A stretch of 64,000 nucleotides of DNA from NCBI GenBank assembly GCA_947259505.1, contig CAMYLT010000003.1, positions 248,001-312,000 on the forward strand. The letters are read 5' to 3'. Of the stretch, positions 47,473 through 56,302 are shown in pieces (position 1 is the stretch's first letter; the number at the start of each line of letters is the position of its first letter). This stretch comes from an uncultured Porticoccus sp. GTDB lineage: Bacteria > Pseudomonadota > Gammaproteobacteria > Pseudomonadales > Porticoccaceae. The position numbers were made by a program, and so were the translations under genes. The notes under the pieces are model-generated. The model did no database searches. It was given only the letters and a program-made list of their open reading frames with translations, and had not been told where the DNA came from.

Positions 47473-47853
47473 ATGGAAAAATTTATACTGATCGTTCACC
47501 TGTTGACCGCGCTGTCCATTATCGGGCTGATTCTGGTTCAACAGGGCAAGGGTGCCGAAGCGGGTGCTTCCTTCGGTTCCGGAGCTTCACAAACCGTTTT
47601 CGGTAGTGCTGGCGGCTGGGGTTTCTTCACTAAAGCTACCGCCATCATGGCAACCGTATTCTTCGTCACCAGTTTTACACTGGCAGTGATGGCGAAAGAC
47701 AATGCGAGAGTCGGTGACAAAGTGTTGCCGGAGCTGGAAGCCATACAGCAAGTGCTGCAGGAAGATATGCAGGCCTCGGATATTCCTGCTGCTGAAGACG
47801 ATATTCCCTCGGCACCTGCGGCGGAGATCCCCGAGTCGACAGGTACAGAGTAA
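47473..47853 (+). CDS. secG: Protein-export membrane protein SecG
   Basis: SecG is the small helper subunit of the SecYEG translocon. 126 residues. Two membrane helices (about 3-22 and 55-75) flank GKGAEAGASFGSGASQTVFGS, the family hallmark. The C-terminal tail is acidic. It follows tpiA by 21 bases, with tRNA-Leu just downstream. Confidence 0.95.
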   Translation: MEKFILIVHLLTALSIIGLILVQQGKGAEAGASFGSGASQTVFGSAGGWGFFTKATAIMATVFFVTSFTLAVMAKDNARVGDKVLPELEAIQQVLQEDMQASDIPAAEDDIPSAPAAEIPESTGTE

Positions 47854-47865
47854 CAACCGTTTAAT

Positions 47866-47950
47866 GCCCAAGTGGTGGAATTGGTAGACACGCTATCTTG
47901 AGGGGGTAGTGGCGTAAGCCGTGCCGGTTCAAGTCCGGCCTTGGGCACCA
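47866..47950 (+). tRNA. tRNA-Leu (anticodon GAG)
   Basis: 85 bases with encoded CCA. The acceptor GCCCAAG pairs with CTTGGGC. The anticodon loop TTGAGGG gives GAG, and a long variable arm (TGGCGTAAGCCGT) identifies a class II tRNA. T arm GCCGG-TTCAAGT-CCGGC. E. coli has the same tRNA (leuU) after secG. Confidence 0.96.
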
Positions 47951-47957
47951 TCTAAAG

Positions 47958-47988
47958 AAAAGGCTCCAACTTCGGTTGGGGCCTTTTT
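47958..47988 (+). terminator. Rho-independent terminator after tRNA-Leu
   Basis: AAAAGGCTCCAAC-TTCG-GTTGGGGCCTTTT with TTTTTG tail; a UUCG tetraloop caps the stem. Confidence 0.9.
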
Positions 47989-48064
47989 GTTTGTATCAGT
48001 TTCCTCTCTCACAACGCATCCAATCTATACTCAAACAGTACCCCCCAACCCGCGTGGCAGACCA

Positions 48065-48742
48065 ATGTGCTATTCAACCGCAGTGAGTTTTACCAGTGCT
48101 GTGGTGCTGACGGGTGGCGGACTCGCCTGTCTGAAAAGGATGGGGAGTTTTAACCCGTCAAACGGGGTATTTCCGCTGTTGCCGTTGTTGTTTGGCATAC
48201 AGCAGGGGATTGAGGGGGTTGTCTGGTGGTCGCTGGGCACTCATGACCCCGAGATTTTGCGAATGTCGGCTTTGGGGTTCCTGTTTTTTTCCCATGTGAT
48301 CTGGCCGTTCGCCATCCCGTTTTCCTGTTATCTGGCGGAGCCGCTGCACAAACATAAGGGGTTGTTTTTGCTGATGACTCTGCTCGGTGCAGTCTTTGCT
48401 CTCAGCACCTATACGCCGTTGCTGCTGAACCCTGGCTGGTTGGTTGTATCTGAAGTCCATCACTCGCTTGTCTACCGGACGACGCTGCTCTATGACGCGG
48501 TGCTGCCCCGGCCTGTGGTGACCGTTGCCTACACGCTGGTTGTGTTGCTGCCGCTGTTGTTATCGGTGCGGCTCGCGTATCGCTTTCTCGGGCTGCTGAT
48601 GCTGCTCGCCGCGATTTTGACGGCGGCGATGTTCAAACTGGCGTTTATCTCCGTCTGGTGTTTTTTCGCCGCGCTTATTTCGCTGTATATCTATTACATT
48701 GTCGTGGTGCAGGCCGAGGCTGAGATTGGCTCCACGCTATAA
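48065..48742 (+). CDS. Membrane protein, DUF6629-like
   Basis: About 225 residues from ATG 48065 (CYSTAVSFTSAVVL); the track's longer start reads through the tRNA region. About seven hydrophobic helices are present with LFGIQQGIEGVVWW near residue 50, a pattern I associate with DUF6629. Function is unknown. It sits between the tRNA-Leu terminator and convergent aguB. The start-proximal Met-Cys-Tyr-Ser sequence is not a lipobox. Confidence 0.65.
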   Translation: MCYSTAVSFTSAVVLTGGGLACLKRMGSFNPSNGVFPLLPLLFGIQQGIEGVVWWSLGTHDPEILRMSALGFLFFSHVIWPFAIPFSCYLAEPLHKHKGLFLLMTLLGAVFALSTYTPLLLNPGWLVVSEVHHSLVYRTTLLYDAVLPRPVVTVAYTLVVLLPLLLSVRLAYRFLGLLMLLAAILTAAMFKLAFISVWCFFAALISLYIYYIVVVQAEAEIGSTL

Positions 48743-48780
48743 CGGCTGCGACAGCGTTTTCCCAACCTTTTGGTTTGTGC

Positions 48781-49662
48781 TCAGTCCCGATACAGCTTGG
48801 TCAGGTCACTGTAGTGATCGATGCGGCGGTCGCGCAGGTAGGGCCAGATGCGACGTACGGCTTCACTGCGATCCAGATCAATCTGCGCTACGGCGAAGGT
48901 TTCGGTTTGGGTGTCCGCCTGCCAGAGGATTTCGCCCTGAGGTCCGGCAACAAAACTTGATCCCCAGAATAATGCGCCGGGACCCTCACCGGGGTCCGCT
49001 TCATGGCCAATGCGGTTGACGCTGATGACCGGAAGGCCATTGGCGACGGCATGTGAGCGCTGGATGGTGATCCAGGCGTCTCGCTGACGCTGTTGTTCGG
49101 CGGCTTCATCGTCGGGATGCCAGCCGATGGCGGTGGGGTAGATCAGCATATCGGCACCGGCCATGGCCATCAGTCGAGCCCCTTCTGGAAACCACTGGTC
49201 CCAGCACACCAGTACACCCAGTTTGCCCACCGAGGTCTGGATGGGTTTGAAACCGAGATCGCCGGGGGTGAAGTAGAATTTCTCGTAGTAGCCGGGATCG
49301 TCGGGAATATGCATTTTGCGATAGATGCCGGCGATACTGCCGTCGCTCTCCAATACCACGGCGGTATTGTGGTAGAGGCCCGCCGCACGGCGTTCAAATA
49401 ATGAAGCCACGATGACCACGCCCAGCTCTTTGGCCAGTGCGCCCAGTTGGTCGGTAGTGGGGCCCGGAATGGTTTCGGCCAAGTCAAACTCATCGGTGTT
49501 TTCTTGTTGGCAGAAATAGAGGCTGCGGTGCAGTTCCTGTAATACCACTAACCGAGCGCCCTTGCTTGCTGTGGTGCGGATGCCTTGCATGGTTTTTTGC
49601 AGGTTGGCATCGACATCGGCGCCGCAGGCATACTGGACAATACCAATCGTGAGTTCAGCCAT
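48781..49662 (-). CDS. aguB: N-carbamoylputrescine amidase AguB
   Basis: AguB hydrolyses N-carbamoylputrescine to putrescine, CO2 and ammonia. It is a nitrilase-fold protein of 293 residues with catalytic residues in LVVLQELHRSLYF (Glu), YRKMHIPDDPGYYEKFYF (Lys) and VLVCWDQWFPEGARL (Cys). aguA lies directly upstream on the same strand, and the pair turns agmatine into putrescine. Confidence 0.92.
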   Translation of the reverse strand: MAELTIGIVQYACGADVDANLQKTMQGIRTTASKGARLVVLQELHRSLYFCQQENTDEFDLAETIPGPTTDQLGALAKELGVVIVASLFERRAAGLYHNTAVVLESDGSIAGIYRKMHIPDDPGYYEKFYFTPGDLGFKPIQTSVGKLGVLVCWDQWFPEGARLMAMAGADMLIYPTAIGWHPDDEAAEQQRQRDAWITIQRSHAVANGLPVISVNRIGHEADPGEGPGALFWGSSFVAGPQGEILWQADTQTETFAVAQIDLDRSEAVRRIWPYLRDRRIDHYSDLTKLYRD

Positions 49663-49692
49663 AAAAAATACCTCGAATCTGGTGCGATGGCG

Positions 49693-50751
49693 TTAGCCCC
49701 TGGCGTTAACGTCCGCAAGGGTGCCTTGGGGCAGTTGCATGGTAATACAGTGCAGGCTGCCATGCTGGTGGATAATGGGCAGGCAATCAAGCCCTTCAAT
49801 CTGATAGCCGGGAAAGGCCGCAGCAATTTGTGCGAGGGCCTCTTTATCTTGGACATCGCGGTAGGTGGGAACGATCACCAGACCGTTAAAAATCAGGAAG
49901 TTGGCGTAGGTGGCCGGTAGTCGATGTCCATCCTCGTCATATTTTGGTGAGGGCCAGGGAAGTGGCACAAGTTGGTAATGCTTGCCGGTGCTGCTGGTGA
50001 TGTTGCCCAGTTCTTCGGCCATGAGTTGCAACTCACGATAGTGACTGTCGGTCTCGTCATCACAGGCCTGATAGGCGATGACGTCATCGGGGCAGAACCT
50101 TGCCAGGGTGTCGATATGGCTGTCCGTGTCGTCTCCTTCCATTGCACCGTGGTGGATCCAGTTGATTTTCTCTACCCCCAAATCCTGACGGAGCTGATTC
50201 TCAATCTCCGTTTGGTTTAGTGCTGGATTGCGGTTGGTGTTAAGTAGGCATTGTGCTGTCGTCAGTAGGGTGCCTTTGCCGTCACTTTCAATCGCGCCGC
50301 CTTCCAGGATTAGCTCGCGATGTTGAATTGTCGCGCCGGGGTATGCGCCCTGGTGATAGAGCGTTGATGTGACCTGGTTGTCTTGTGTGCTGGCGTATTT
50401 ATTGCCCCAGCCGTTGAACTGGTAATTGAGCAGAGAGAGACCGGTGGATGTTTTGACCGAGATGGGACCGTGGTCTCGTGCCCAGGTGTCATCAGACTCA
50501 ACGGGGTAGATATGCAGCTTGTCTGGTGGGACAGCCAATTTGGTCAGACGTTGCTTGATTGTGTCTACTTCTGCTGCGGGAGCGCCGATGATCACGTGCC
50601 CTTTGCTCACCAGTAGTTGCACTAAGCGCTCGTAAATTGGGATGACTTCGCCTAACAGTGGTAGCCAGTCTGTGTCCTTATGGGGCCAGGTAAGCTGGAT
50701 GGCATCCTGAGGTTCCCATTCGGCAGGCAGGCGCACAGTCTGTTTAGTCAT
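49693..50751 (-). CDS. aguA: Agmatine deiminase AguA
   Basis: AguA hydrolyses agmatine to N-carbamoylputrescine. 352 residues from ATG 50751 (TKQTVRLPAEWEPQDA); the track adds 35 unneeded residues. Guanidino-group-modifying enzyme motifs are seen: QLTWPHKDTDW, the active-site Asp/His regions TWARDHGPISV and HHGAMEGDDTDSHID, and the Cys in HGSLHCITMQLPQG. It is translationally close to aguB (30-base gap). An inverted repeat 55 bases upstream may be an operator. Confidence 0.92.
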   Translation of the reverse strand: MTKQTVRLPAEWEPQDAIQLTWPHKDTDWLPLLGEVIPIYERLVQLLVSKGHVIIGAPAAEVDTIKQRLTKLAVPPDKLHIYPVESDDTWARDHGPISVKTSTGLSLLNYQFNGWGNKYASTQDNQVTSTLYHQGAYPGATIQHRELILEGGAIESDGKGTLLTTAQCLLNTNRNPALNQTEIENQLRQDLGVEKINWIHHGAMEGDDTDSHIDTLARFCPDDVIAYQACDDETDSHYRELQLMAEELGNITSSTGKHYQLVPLPWPSPKYDEDGHRLPATYANFLIFNGLVIVPTYRDVQDKEALAQIAAAFPGYQIEGLDCLPIIHQHGSLHCITMQLPQGTLADVNARG

Positions 50752-50805
50752 CACGGGGTTTAATCCTATATTGAAAAAGCGGCAATTTATCATATTCGTT
50801 GGCGC

Positions 50806-50824
50806 GCAGGTGCATATCACCTGC
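50806..50824. promoter_or_regulatory. Inverted repeat upstream of aguA (possible operator)
   Basis: GCAGGTG-CATAT-CACCTGC, perfect seven-base arms, about 55 bases before the aguA start codon. Geometry and location suit a dimeric repressor. No regulator gene is adjacent. Confidence 0.5.
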
Positions 50825-50943
50825 TTGCAGGGATATAGACATAATAATAGTTGCAAGCCGGTACTGTCTTAAGCGGAAGTGGCGTGTGGCGGACGATGAT
50901 GAGTCATCAGTGTTTGGGATGATGTTTGTTTGGTCGTATAAGC

Positions 50944-50969
50944 AGCCATCCCATTTTGTCGGGATGGCT
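50944..50969 (-). terminator. Hairpin after the cptA stop (possible terminator)
   Basis: AGCCATCCC/GGGATGGCT with an eight-base loop, 23 bases after the end of cptA on the minus strand. The T run after it is poor, so termination may be partial. Confidence 0.45.
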
Positions 50970-50991
50970 GTTGTGGCGGGAAGTCAGTGTT

Positions 50992-52740
50992 TCAAAGCAC
51001 TTTTATGGTTTCTTGGGCGTTGTCATGTCGGACAATATTGAGCTTTGCCTCAGTCGCTTCCACCGTGCTGTAGTCTTTGATGGAGGCGGGGTTGAGCGGG
51101 TCACCAATCCAGCGCTGTGAGGGTTTGAATGCTTTTGACACCAAGCTGGCGCTGTAGTCCATTTCATCAAAGCTCAGGCCGACCATATCGGCAAATGCGT
51201 AGATAAAGTTAGCACTGGAATAGGGGCGGTCTGCGGCCGCTTTCCACGGTGTCATATCCCTGTTGCGCTGGAAATCTTCCGACCCCCAGGCAATGAAGGG
51301 TACGGTGTACATGGCCGAAGTGGGCGCACCCTCATTGCGCCCGGTAAACAGATCGTCCGGGTTGTCGAACACTTCCTCACCGTGGTCTGAGAGATACAGT
51401 AGCAGGCTCTTGCCCTTTGCTCTGCGAGTTTCGTTGATAAGATTGGAGACGACCATGTCGTTGTAGCGAATAGCGTCGTCATAGCTGTTGTATTCGTCCA
51501 GCAGGTCCGCTGAAACCCAATCTGGCACGTCAGTTTTGCCGCTGAAATAAGCGAAGTCTTCGGGGTAGCGACAATCGTAGGCACGGTGGGTGCCGAGCAG
51601 GTGAACAACGATGAATTTACGCGGGGCATTTGTGTCCAGTGCCTCAGCGAAAGGCGGCAGCACGACGCCATCGTACTGGTTGGCATTTTGCTGGCGATTA
51701 TTGTTCAGATAAACCTGATGGTCGGCCATCTGTGAAAATGTTGTCAGCATGGTGTTGCGGCGGGTTTGTGTTTGCTGATTGGTAATCCAGGTGATGTCGT
51801 ATCCCGCCTGTTTCATCATATTGATCAGGGTGGGTTCGCTGAAAAAACGCTCGGGATGTTTGGAATCCGCAAAAGACAGCACCTGCTGCAGTGCTTCGAT
51901 GGTGTAAGGGCGTGGCGTGACCACATTATTAAATACGACCAGCTCGCCTTGCTGGTTTAGTTTGTCCAGATTAGGTGTGGTGGGGCGCTCGTAGCCATAG
52001 AGGCTCATGCGTTGGCGATTGGTGGATTCGCCGATGACCAGAACGACGGTGTCCGGCATGGAGGCATTGTCCGTGACCAGGTTTTGCAGCGGCTTTACCT
52101 GGCGGTTTTGTGTCAGGAGTTGTTGCATGTCGGCCATTTGTTGCTGGTATTTGGTGTATCCCATGACCAGATTCCAGGGGGCTGCTGGCTCCATTCTGAC
52201 CATTTGATGGTACAGAGCATCATTGATGCTTTTCTGCGGTTCAAATAATGCGGACCCGATAAAGGGCCAGAAGGCTATCAAGCTGAAAACGGATGCATAG
52301 CCAAGGCGTCGGGACAAACCTAATTGCAGTGGCTTGGCCTGACTCCATAGCCATGCCGGGATGGCACTAAATACCAGGGTCAATGGCAGGAACCACCATT
52401 GCCAATAGGACTGAATGAATTCACTGCTTTCGGCGACATTTGATTCAAACGCGATAAAAATGGCGCTTTGCGAGAATTCTTGCCCGTAAACGATGAAATA
52501 AAATAATGAAATCAGAGCCGCTGGCCACATCAGCATTCCTGCGAACGCCAGCCATTTTTTTGCGTGTTGGGGCAGTAGCAAGATGGGGATTAGCCAGGCA
52601 AAACTCATGAGCAGGGAATCACGAAGCCCGATCGAACCCGACATGCCATTGGCATAGATGGGGATGTGATAGCTCAGAGAAAAATAGGCTGCAAACAGAT
52701 AGGCCCATAACAGGGGATGTTTTTGAGAGAAACGGAGCAT
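50992..52740 (-). CDS. cptA: Phosphoethanolamine transferase, CptA/EptC type
   Basis: An inner-membrane enzyme that adds phosphoethanolamine to lipopolysaccharide core or lipid A. Five N-terminal helices (to about residue 190) precede a periplasmic sulfatase-fold domain. The nucleophile Thr is in VLVIGESTNRQRMSLYGY and the metal site in HLLGTHRAYDCRYP and LYLSDHGEEVFD. The segments VVTPRPYTIEALQQVLSFA and MMKQAGYDITWITNQQT follow E. coli CptA (EptC) more closely than EptA, which has different text around the nucleophile. 582 residues. A PmrA-box-like repeat lies upstream. Confidence 0.88.
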   Translation of the reverse strand: MLRFSQKHPLLWAYLFAAYFSLSYHIPIYANGMSGSIGLRDSLLMSFAWLIPILLLPQHAKKWLAFAGMLMWPAALISLFYFIVYGQEFSQSAIFIAFESNVAESSEFIQSYWQWWFLPLTLVFSAIPAWLWSQAKPLQLGLSRRLGYASVFSLIAFWPFIGSALFEPQKSINDALYHQMVRMEPAAPWNLVMGYTKYQQQMADMQQLLTQNRQVKPLQNLVTDNASMPDTVVLVIGESTNRQRMSLYGYERPTTPNLDKLNQQGELVVFNNVVTPRPYTIEALQQVLSFADSKHPERFFSEPTLINMMKQAGYDITWITNQQTQTRRNTMLTTFSQMADHQVYLNNNRQQNANQYDGVVLPPFAEALDTNAPRKFIVVHLLGTHRAYDCRYPEDFAYFSGKTDVPDWVSADLLDEYNSYDDAIRYNDMVVSNLINETRRAKGKSLLLYLSDHGEEVFDNPDDLFTGRNEGAPTSAMYTVPFIAWGSEDFQRNRDMTPWKAAADRPYSSANFIYAFADMVGLSFDEMDYSASLVSKAFKPSQRWIGDPLNPASIKDYSTVEATEAKLNIVRHDNAQETIKVL

Positions 52741-52788
52741 CGAAATGGCCTGTTATTCTAATATTGTTCCGCAGGATAACAGTCGTTT

Positions 52789-52805
52789 CTTAAGGGGGGC
52801 TTAAG
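52789..52805. promoter_or_regulatory. PmrA-box-like direct repeat upstream of cptA
   Basis: CTTAAG-GGGGG-CTTAAG matches the PmrA (BasR) consensus YTTAAK-N5-YTTAAK. It is 49 bases upstream of the cptA start, with a TAGAAT -10-like element at 52760-52755 on the minus strand and no good -35, as expected of an activated promoter. Because each half is self-complementary, the repeat reads the same on both strands. Confidence 0.6.
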
Positions 52806-52869
52806 GGTGCATATTAAGGTTGGTGTCTACCCGGTGGCATCGGTCAATTGATGTGATTGCGGTGACAGG

Positions 52870-53793
52870 TCAGGGTGTCAGGGTATATCGGAATTGATAG
52901 AGGAGATTGGGTTCGCCCAATATGTGAAGCGTGTTGTGGCTATCGATGGTGACCCCTTCCGGCTGGGCAATATCCTCCGTCAGTCCAGCATAGCCACGTT
53001 TAAGCCTTAATTGACTGGAAACTTGCCCCAGCATGTTGATGGAGGTGAGCTGTTTTGATTCGTGGCTGAGCAGCAACAGGTTGTCGGAGTGCGTATCAAA
53101 GAAAACCCCCGATAAATCAGTATTGCCGTAGGCTTTTTGTTCGAGATCCACAGGGTTGGATATGGAAATGGAACCCGTGTTGTCAACAAAACCGTCAACC
53201 AGCCATAGCTGGCGGGGATTTTTCTCGTTCACAATATAGAGCTGTTTTGTCAGTGGATTGATGGTCAATCCTTCGAAGCCATTATTTTCAGTGCCTTCGC
53301 CAGGCAGCCGCAATTGCCTTTGGTGCGCCAGTGTAAGGCTGTTGGTATCCATTGGCAGATCGATAATGACAATCGTGCGTCGCCGCTCTTCCAGAATGGC
53401 GAGCTGGCCATTTCCGAGATAGGTAACATCTTCGGTATCTTCAAAACCGTGCAGCGGAATTGTTCGCAGAATACGCCCATCCAGACTGATCTCGAACAGT
53501 TGCTCTGGATTGTTGGTCACCGCAAACAGGCTGTCGGTCTCCGGGTTGTAGGTTAAACCGGAGGCATTGTCGGGAATGCCCTTGAGTACTATTGGGTTCC
53601 CGCGCAGTCGATATCCGTCTAAGTCGAATCCGTTGACTGTTGCAGCGGGATAGGCGCGAGTACTTTGCGGTTCAAGTAGTATCAGGATAGCGACGCTCAA
53701 CATAACCAGGGAGAGGCACATAAGCCGCTCCGGCTTAGTTCTGTGGGTATGTTCTGGTTGCTGCCAACGTAGGCCTGGTAAGCGGAAGCTCAT
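52870..53793 (-). CDS. SdiA-regulated (YjiK-like) beta-propeller protein
   Basis: 307 residues from ATG 53793 (SFRLPGLRWQQP); the track adds 17 residues. One hydrophobic helix (about 30-47, CLSLVMLSVAILILL) anchors or exports the protein, which then reads as repeated propeller blades: ASGLTYNPETDSLFAVTN, EDVTYLGNGQLAILEE, FEGLTINPLTKQLYIVNE and AQPEGVTIDS. This fits the SdiA-regulated domain family, whose function is unknown. It is upstream of cptA on the same strand with a 129-base gap that holds the PmrA-like box. Confidence 0.8.
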   Translation of the reverse strand: MSFRLPGLRWQQPEHTHRTKPERLMCLSLVMLSVAILILLEPQSTRAYPAATVNGFDLDGYRLRGNPIVLKGIPDNASGLTYNPETDSLFAVTNNPEQLFEISLDGRILRTIPLHGFEDTEDVTYLGNGQLAILEERRRTIVIIDLPMDTNSLTLAHQRQLRLPGEGTENNGFEGLTINPLTKQLYIVNEKNPRQLWLVDGFVDNTGSISISNPVDLEQKAYGNTDLSGVFFDTHSDNLLLLSHESKQLTSINMLGQVSSQLRLKRGYAGLTEDIAQPEGVTIDSHNTLHILGEPNLLYQFRYTLTP

Positions 53794-53929
53794 AATGTGG
53801 TCGTTGTTATTATTAAGTGGGGCAGAGTGTACCCATGTATACATGAAAGGAATATGACGCCTTTTTAAGGCGAAGCAGGCAGGTTGAGTCCAGTCGCCAG
53901 ATATAAAGATAATTAGCTGCTAATTACCC

Positions 53930-53958
53930 TTGACCGGGGAGGGGGGCATACCTATAAT
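53930..53958 (+). promoter_or_regulatory. Strong sigma-70 promoter of the tRNA-fMet-nusA-infB operon
   Basis: TTGACC and TATAAT lie exactly 17 bases apart, a nearly consensus promoter. It is 118 bases upstream of the tRNA. A leader hairpin (GACCG...CGGTC, inner GGAGAC/GTCTCT) lies at about 54015-54053. No other good promoter precedes rimP. Confidence 0.85.
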
Positions 53959-54076
53959 TCACGGCCCTTGAAGCAGCCACTTAATCAGCTGTTTTTGGGC
54001 GAAGCCGGAGGTTATGACCGGTGGGTGCAGGAGACGTGCTCAGTCTCTCGGTCGAAAGGCCAATGCAGAAGTTTGA

Positions 54077-54153
<77 letters not shown>

Positions 54154-54205
54154 AATTCGGATATCAGTGCCATCTGATATCGCGCGCCGGTACAAGGCGC
54201 AGTCG

Positions 54206-54230
54206 AAAGGCCCCTTTTCAGGGGCCTTTT
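54206..54230 (+). terminator. Terminator-like hairpin between tRNA-fMet and rimP
   Basis: AAAGGCCCC-TTTTCA-like loop-GGGGCCTTTT, preceded at 54160-54181 by an eight-base inverted repeat GATATCAG/CTGATATC. It may lower readthrough into rimP or mark processing of the tRNA from the mRNA. Confidence 0.7.
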
Positions 54231-54301
54231 GCTAGGTGCCAAAAAAGTAGTTTGAAGTGGGCCGAGAGCCCATTTTTTCATTGTAGAACCAAGAGGTTGC
54301 A

Positions 54302-54760
54302 GTGGCGACAAAAGAGGAAACGCTCAGAGCGATGATAGCCCCTGTGGTGGAAGCCCTGGGCTGTGATTTTTGGGGGTTGGAATATCTGTCCTCCGGACGC
54401 AATGCTCTGCTGCGGATTTACATTGATCGCGATGAAACAGGCGTGACGGTTGAGGACTGTGAAAAGGTCAGCCGTCAGGTAAGCAGCCTGATGGATGTGG
54501 AAGACCCGATCGGGGGTGAATATACCCTGGAGGTGTCTTCGCCGGGACTGGAGCGGCCGCTTTATACGCTGAACCAGTTTCTTCGGTATGTTGGGGAAGA
54601 TGTCGCCATCAGGCTGCGCTTTCCCTACGAAGGAAGGCGGAATTTCAAGGGCCGCCTGAATGGTGTTGAAGGCGAGGATATTTTGTTGATCGTGGAAGAT
54701 CACGAATATCTGTTTCCTGTGGATAGCATTGAAAAGGCGAATGTCGTTCCCCGATTTTGA
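54302..54760 (+). CDS. rimP: Ribosome maturation factor RimP
   Basis: RimP assists 30S assembly. 152 residues from GTG with AAGAGG upstream. The two-domain protein shows LGCDFWGLEYLSSGRNALLRIYID and TLEVSSPGLERPLYTLNQF, the family hallmark, then the C-terminal Sm-like domain (GRLNGVEGEDILLIVED). First protein gene of the conserved operon. Confidence 0.96.
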   Translation: MATKEETLRAMIAPVVEALGCDFWGLEYLSSGRNALLRIYIDRDETGVTVEDCEKVSRQVSSLMDVEDPIGGEYTLEVSSPGLERPLYTLNQFLRYVGEDVAIRLRFPYEGRRNFKGRLNGVEGEDILLIVEDHEYLFPVDSIEKANVVPRF

Positions 54761-54782
54761 GGGCGATTGCGAGGCTGACTGA

Positions 54783-56273
54783 ATGAACAAAGAAATCTTG
54801 ATGGTGGCGGAAGCCGTTTCCAACGAAAAAGGCGTTTCCAAGGAAGTGATTTTCCAGGCCATCGAACAGGCCCTGGCCACGGCGACCAAGAAGCGTTATG
54901 ACGAAGACGCGCACATCCGTGTTGTGATCAATCGCGCTACCGGCGAATACGAGACATTCCGCTGGTGGGAAGTGATGGATGATGACACCCTCGCCGAGCT
55001 AGGCACCCAGTTCACATTGGAAGAAGCTCACGAGAAAGATCCCTCGTTGAAGGTGGGCGATATTTTCGAGGAGCAGGTGGAAAATATTGGCTTCGGCCGT
55101 ATCGCTGCTCAGACCGCCAAGCAGGTTATTGTGCAGAAAGTGCGCGATGCCGAGCGTGCTCTGGTGGTTGATCAGTATCGCGACCAGGTGGGTGAGCTGA
55201 TCAGTGGCGCCGTCAAAAAAGTGACTCGAGAAAATATTATCGTTGACCTGGGCAATAACGCTGAGGCTGTGTTGCCCCGCGAAGAATTGGTGGGACGCGA
55301 AGTTTTCCGTATCAACGACCGCGTGCGTGCCATTCTCAAGGAAATCAATTCTGAAAGCCGTGGGCCTCAGCTTTTCCTGAGCCGAAAGTGTAAGGAGATG
55401 CTCACTGAGCTATTCCGCATTGAGGTGCCGGAAGTGGCCGAAGAGGTAATTGAGATCCGCGGTGCCGCTCGTGATCCTGGGTCTCGTGCGAAAATAGCAG
55501 TGAAAACAAACGACGGTCGGATTGATCCAGTGGGTGCCTGTGTTGGCATGCGTGGAGCGCGCGTGCAAGCGGTATCCAATGAGCTGGACGGTGAGCGCAT
55601 TGACATTGTGTTGTGGGATGACAATCCGGCACAGCTGGTCATTAATGCGATGGCCCCGGCAGAAGTGGAGTCCATCATTGTTGATGAAGATGCTCGTTCC
55701 ATGGACGTAGCAGTAGCCGCAGATACACTGGCCATGGCCATTGGGCGCAATGGTCAGAATGTGCGTCTGGCTTCCGAGTTGACCGGCTGGAAAATCAACG
55801 TCATGACGGTTGAAGAAGCCGTGAGCAAACAGGAAGAAGAGTCCAGTTCTCTGGTATCCACTTTTATGGATCGCCTTGATGTGGATGAAGACGTGGCCGC
55901 GGTGCTGGTGGAAGAAGGCTTTACCTCTGTTGAAGAAGTGGCCTATGTTCCTCTGGAGGAGCTGGCAGGTATCGAAGGTTTCGATGAAGATATTGCCGAG
56001 GAGTTGCGCGCACGTGCCAAAGATGCGCTGCTGACCATGGCGCTAGCCTCTGAAGAGGGTATTTCCGAGCCTGCTGAAGATTTGTTGACCATGGATGGCA
56101 TGGACGAAGAGTTGGCCCACACCCTGGCAGCTAACGGTATCGTCACGATGGAAGATCTGGCCGAACAGGCCGTGGAAGATTTGCTGGATATTGCAAACAT
56201 GGATGAAGCGCGTGCTGCTGAGTTGATCATGACAGCGCGGGCACCCTGGTTCGCCGATCAGGGCGATAATTAA
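54783..56273 (+). CDS. nusA: Transcription termination/antitermination protein NusA
   Basis: NusA binds RNA polymerase and modulates pausing, termination and antitermination. 496 residues (E. coli 495). The N-terminal polymerase-binding domain, S1 domain (about 135-200), KH1 and KH2 domains with [23 protein letters not shown], and two C-terminal acidic repeats ([36 protein letters not shown]) are all visible. infB follows at 29 bases. Confidence 0.98.
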   Translation: MNKEILMVAEAVSNEKGVSKEVIFQAIEQALATATKKRYDEDAHIRVVINRATGEYETFRWWEVMDDDTLAELGTQFTLEEAHEKDPSLKVGDIFEEQVENIGFGRIAAQTAKQVIVQKVRDAERALVVDQYRDQVGELISGAVKKVTRENIIVDLGNNAEAVLPREELVGREVFRINDRVRAILKEINSESRGPQLFLSRKCKEMLTELFRIEVPEVAEEVIEIRGAARDPGSRAKIAVKTNDGRIDPVGACVGMRGARVQAVSNELDGERIDIVLWDDNPAQLVINAMAPAEVESIIVDEDARSMDVAVAADTLAMAIGRNGQNVRLASELTGWKINVMTVEEAVSKQEEESSSLVSTFMDRLDVDEDVAAVLVEEGFTSVEEVAYVPLEELAGIEGFDEDIAEELRARAKDALLTMALASEEGISEPAEDLLTMDGMDEELAHTLAANGIVTMEDLAEQAVEDLLDIANMDEARAAELIMTARAPWFADQGDN

Positions 56274-56302
56274 ACGACAAGGCGGAAAATCGAGGAAAAC
56301 TG

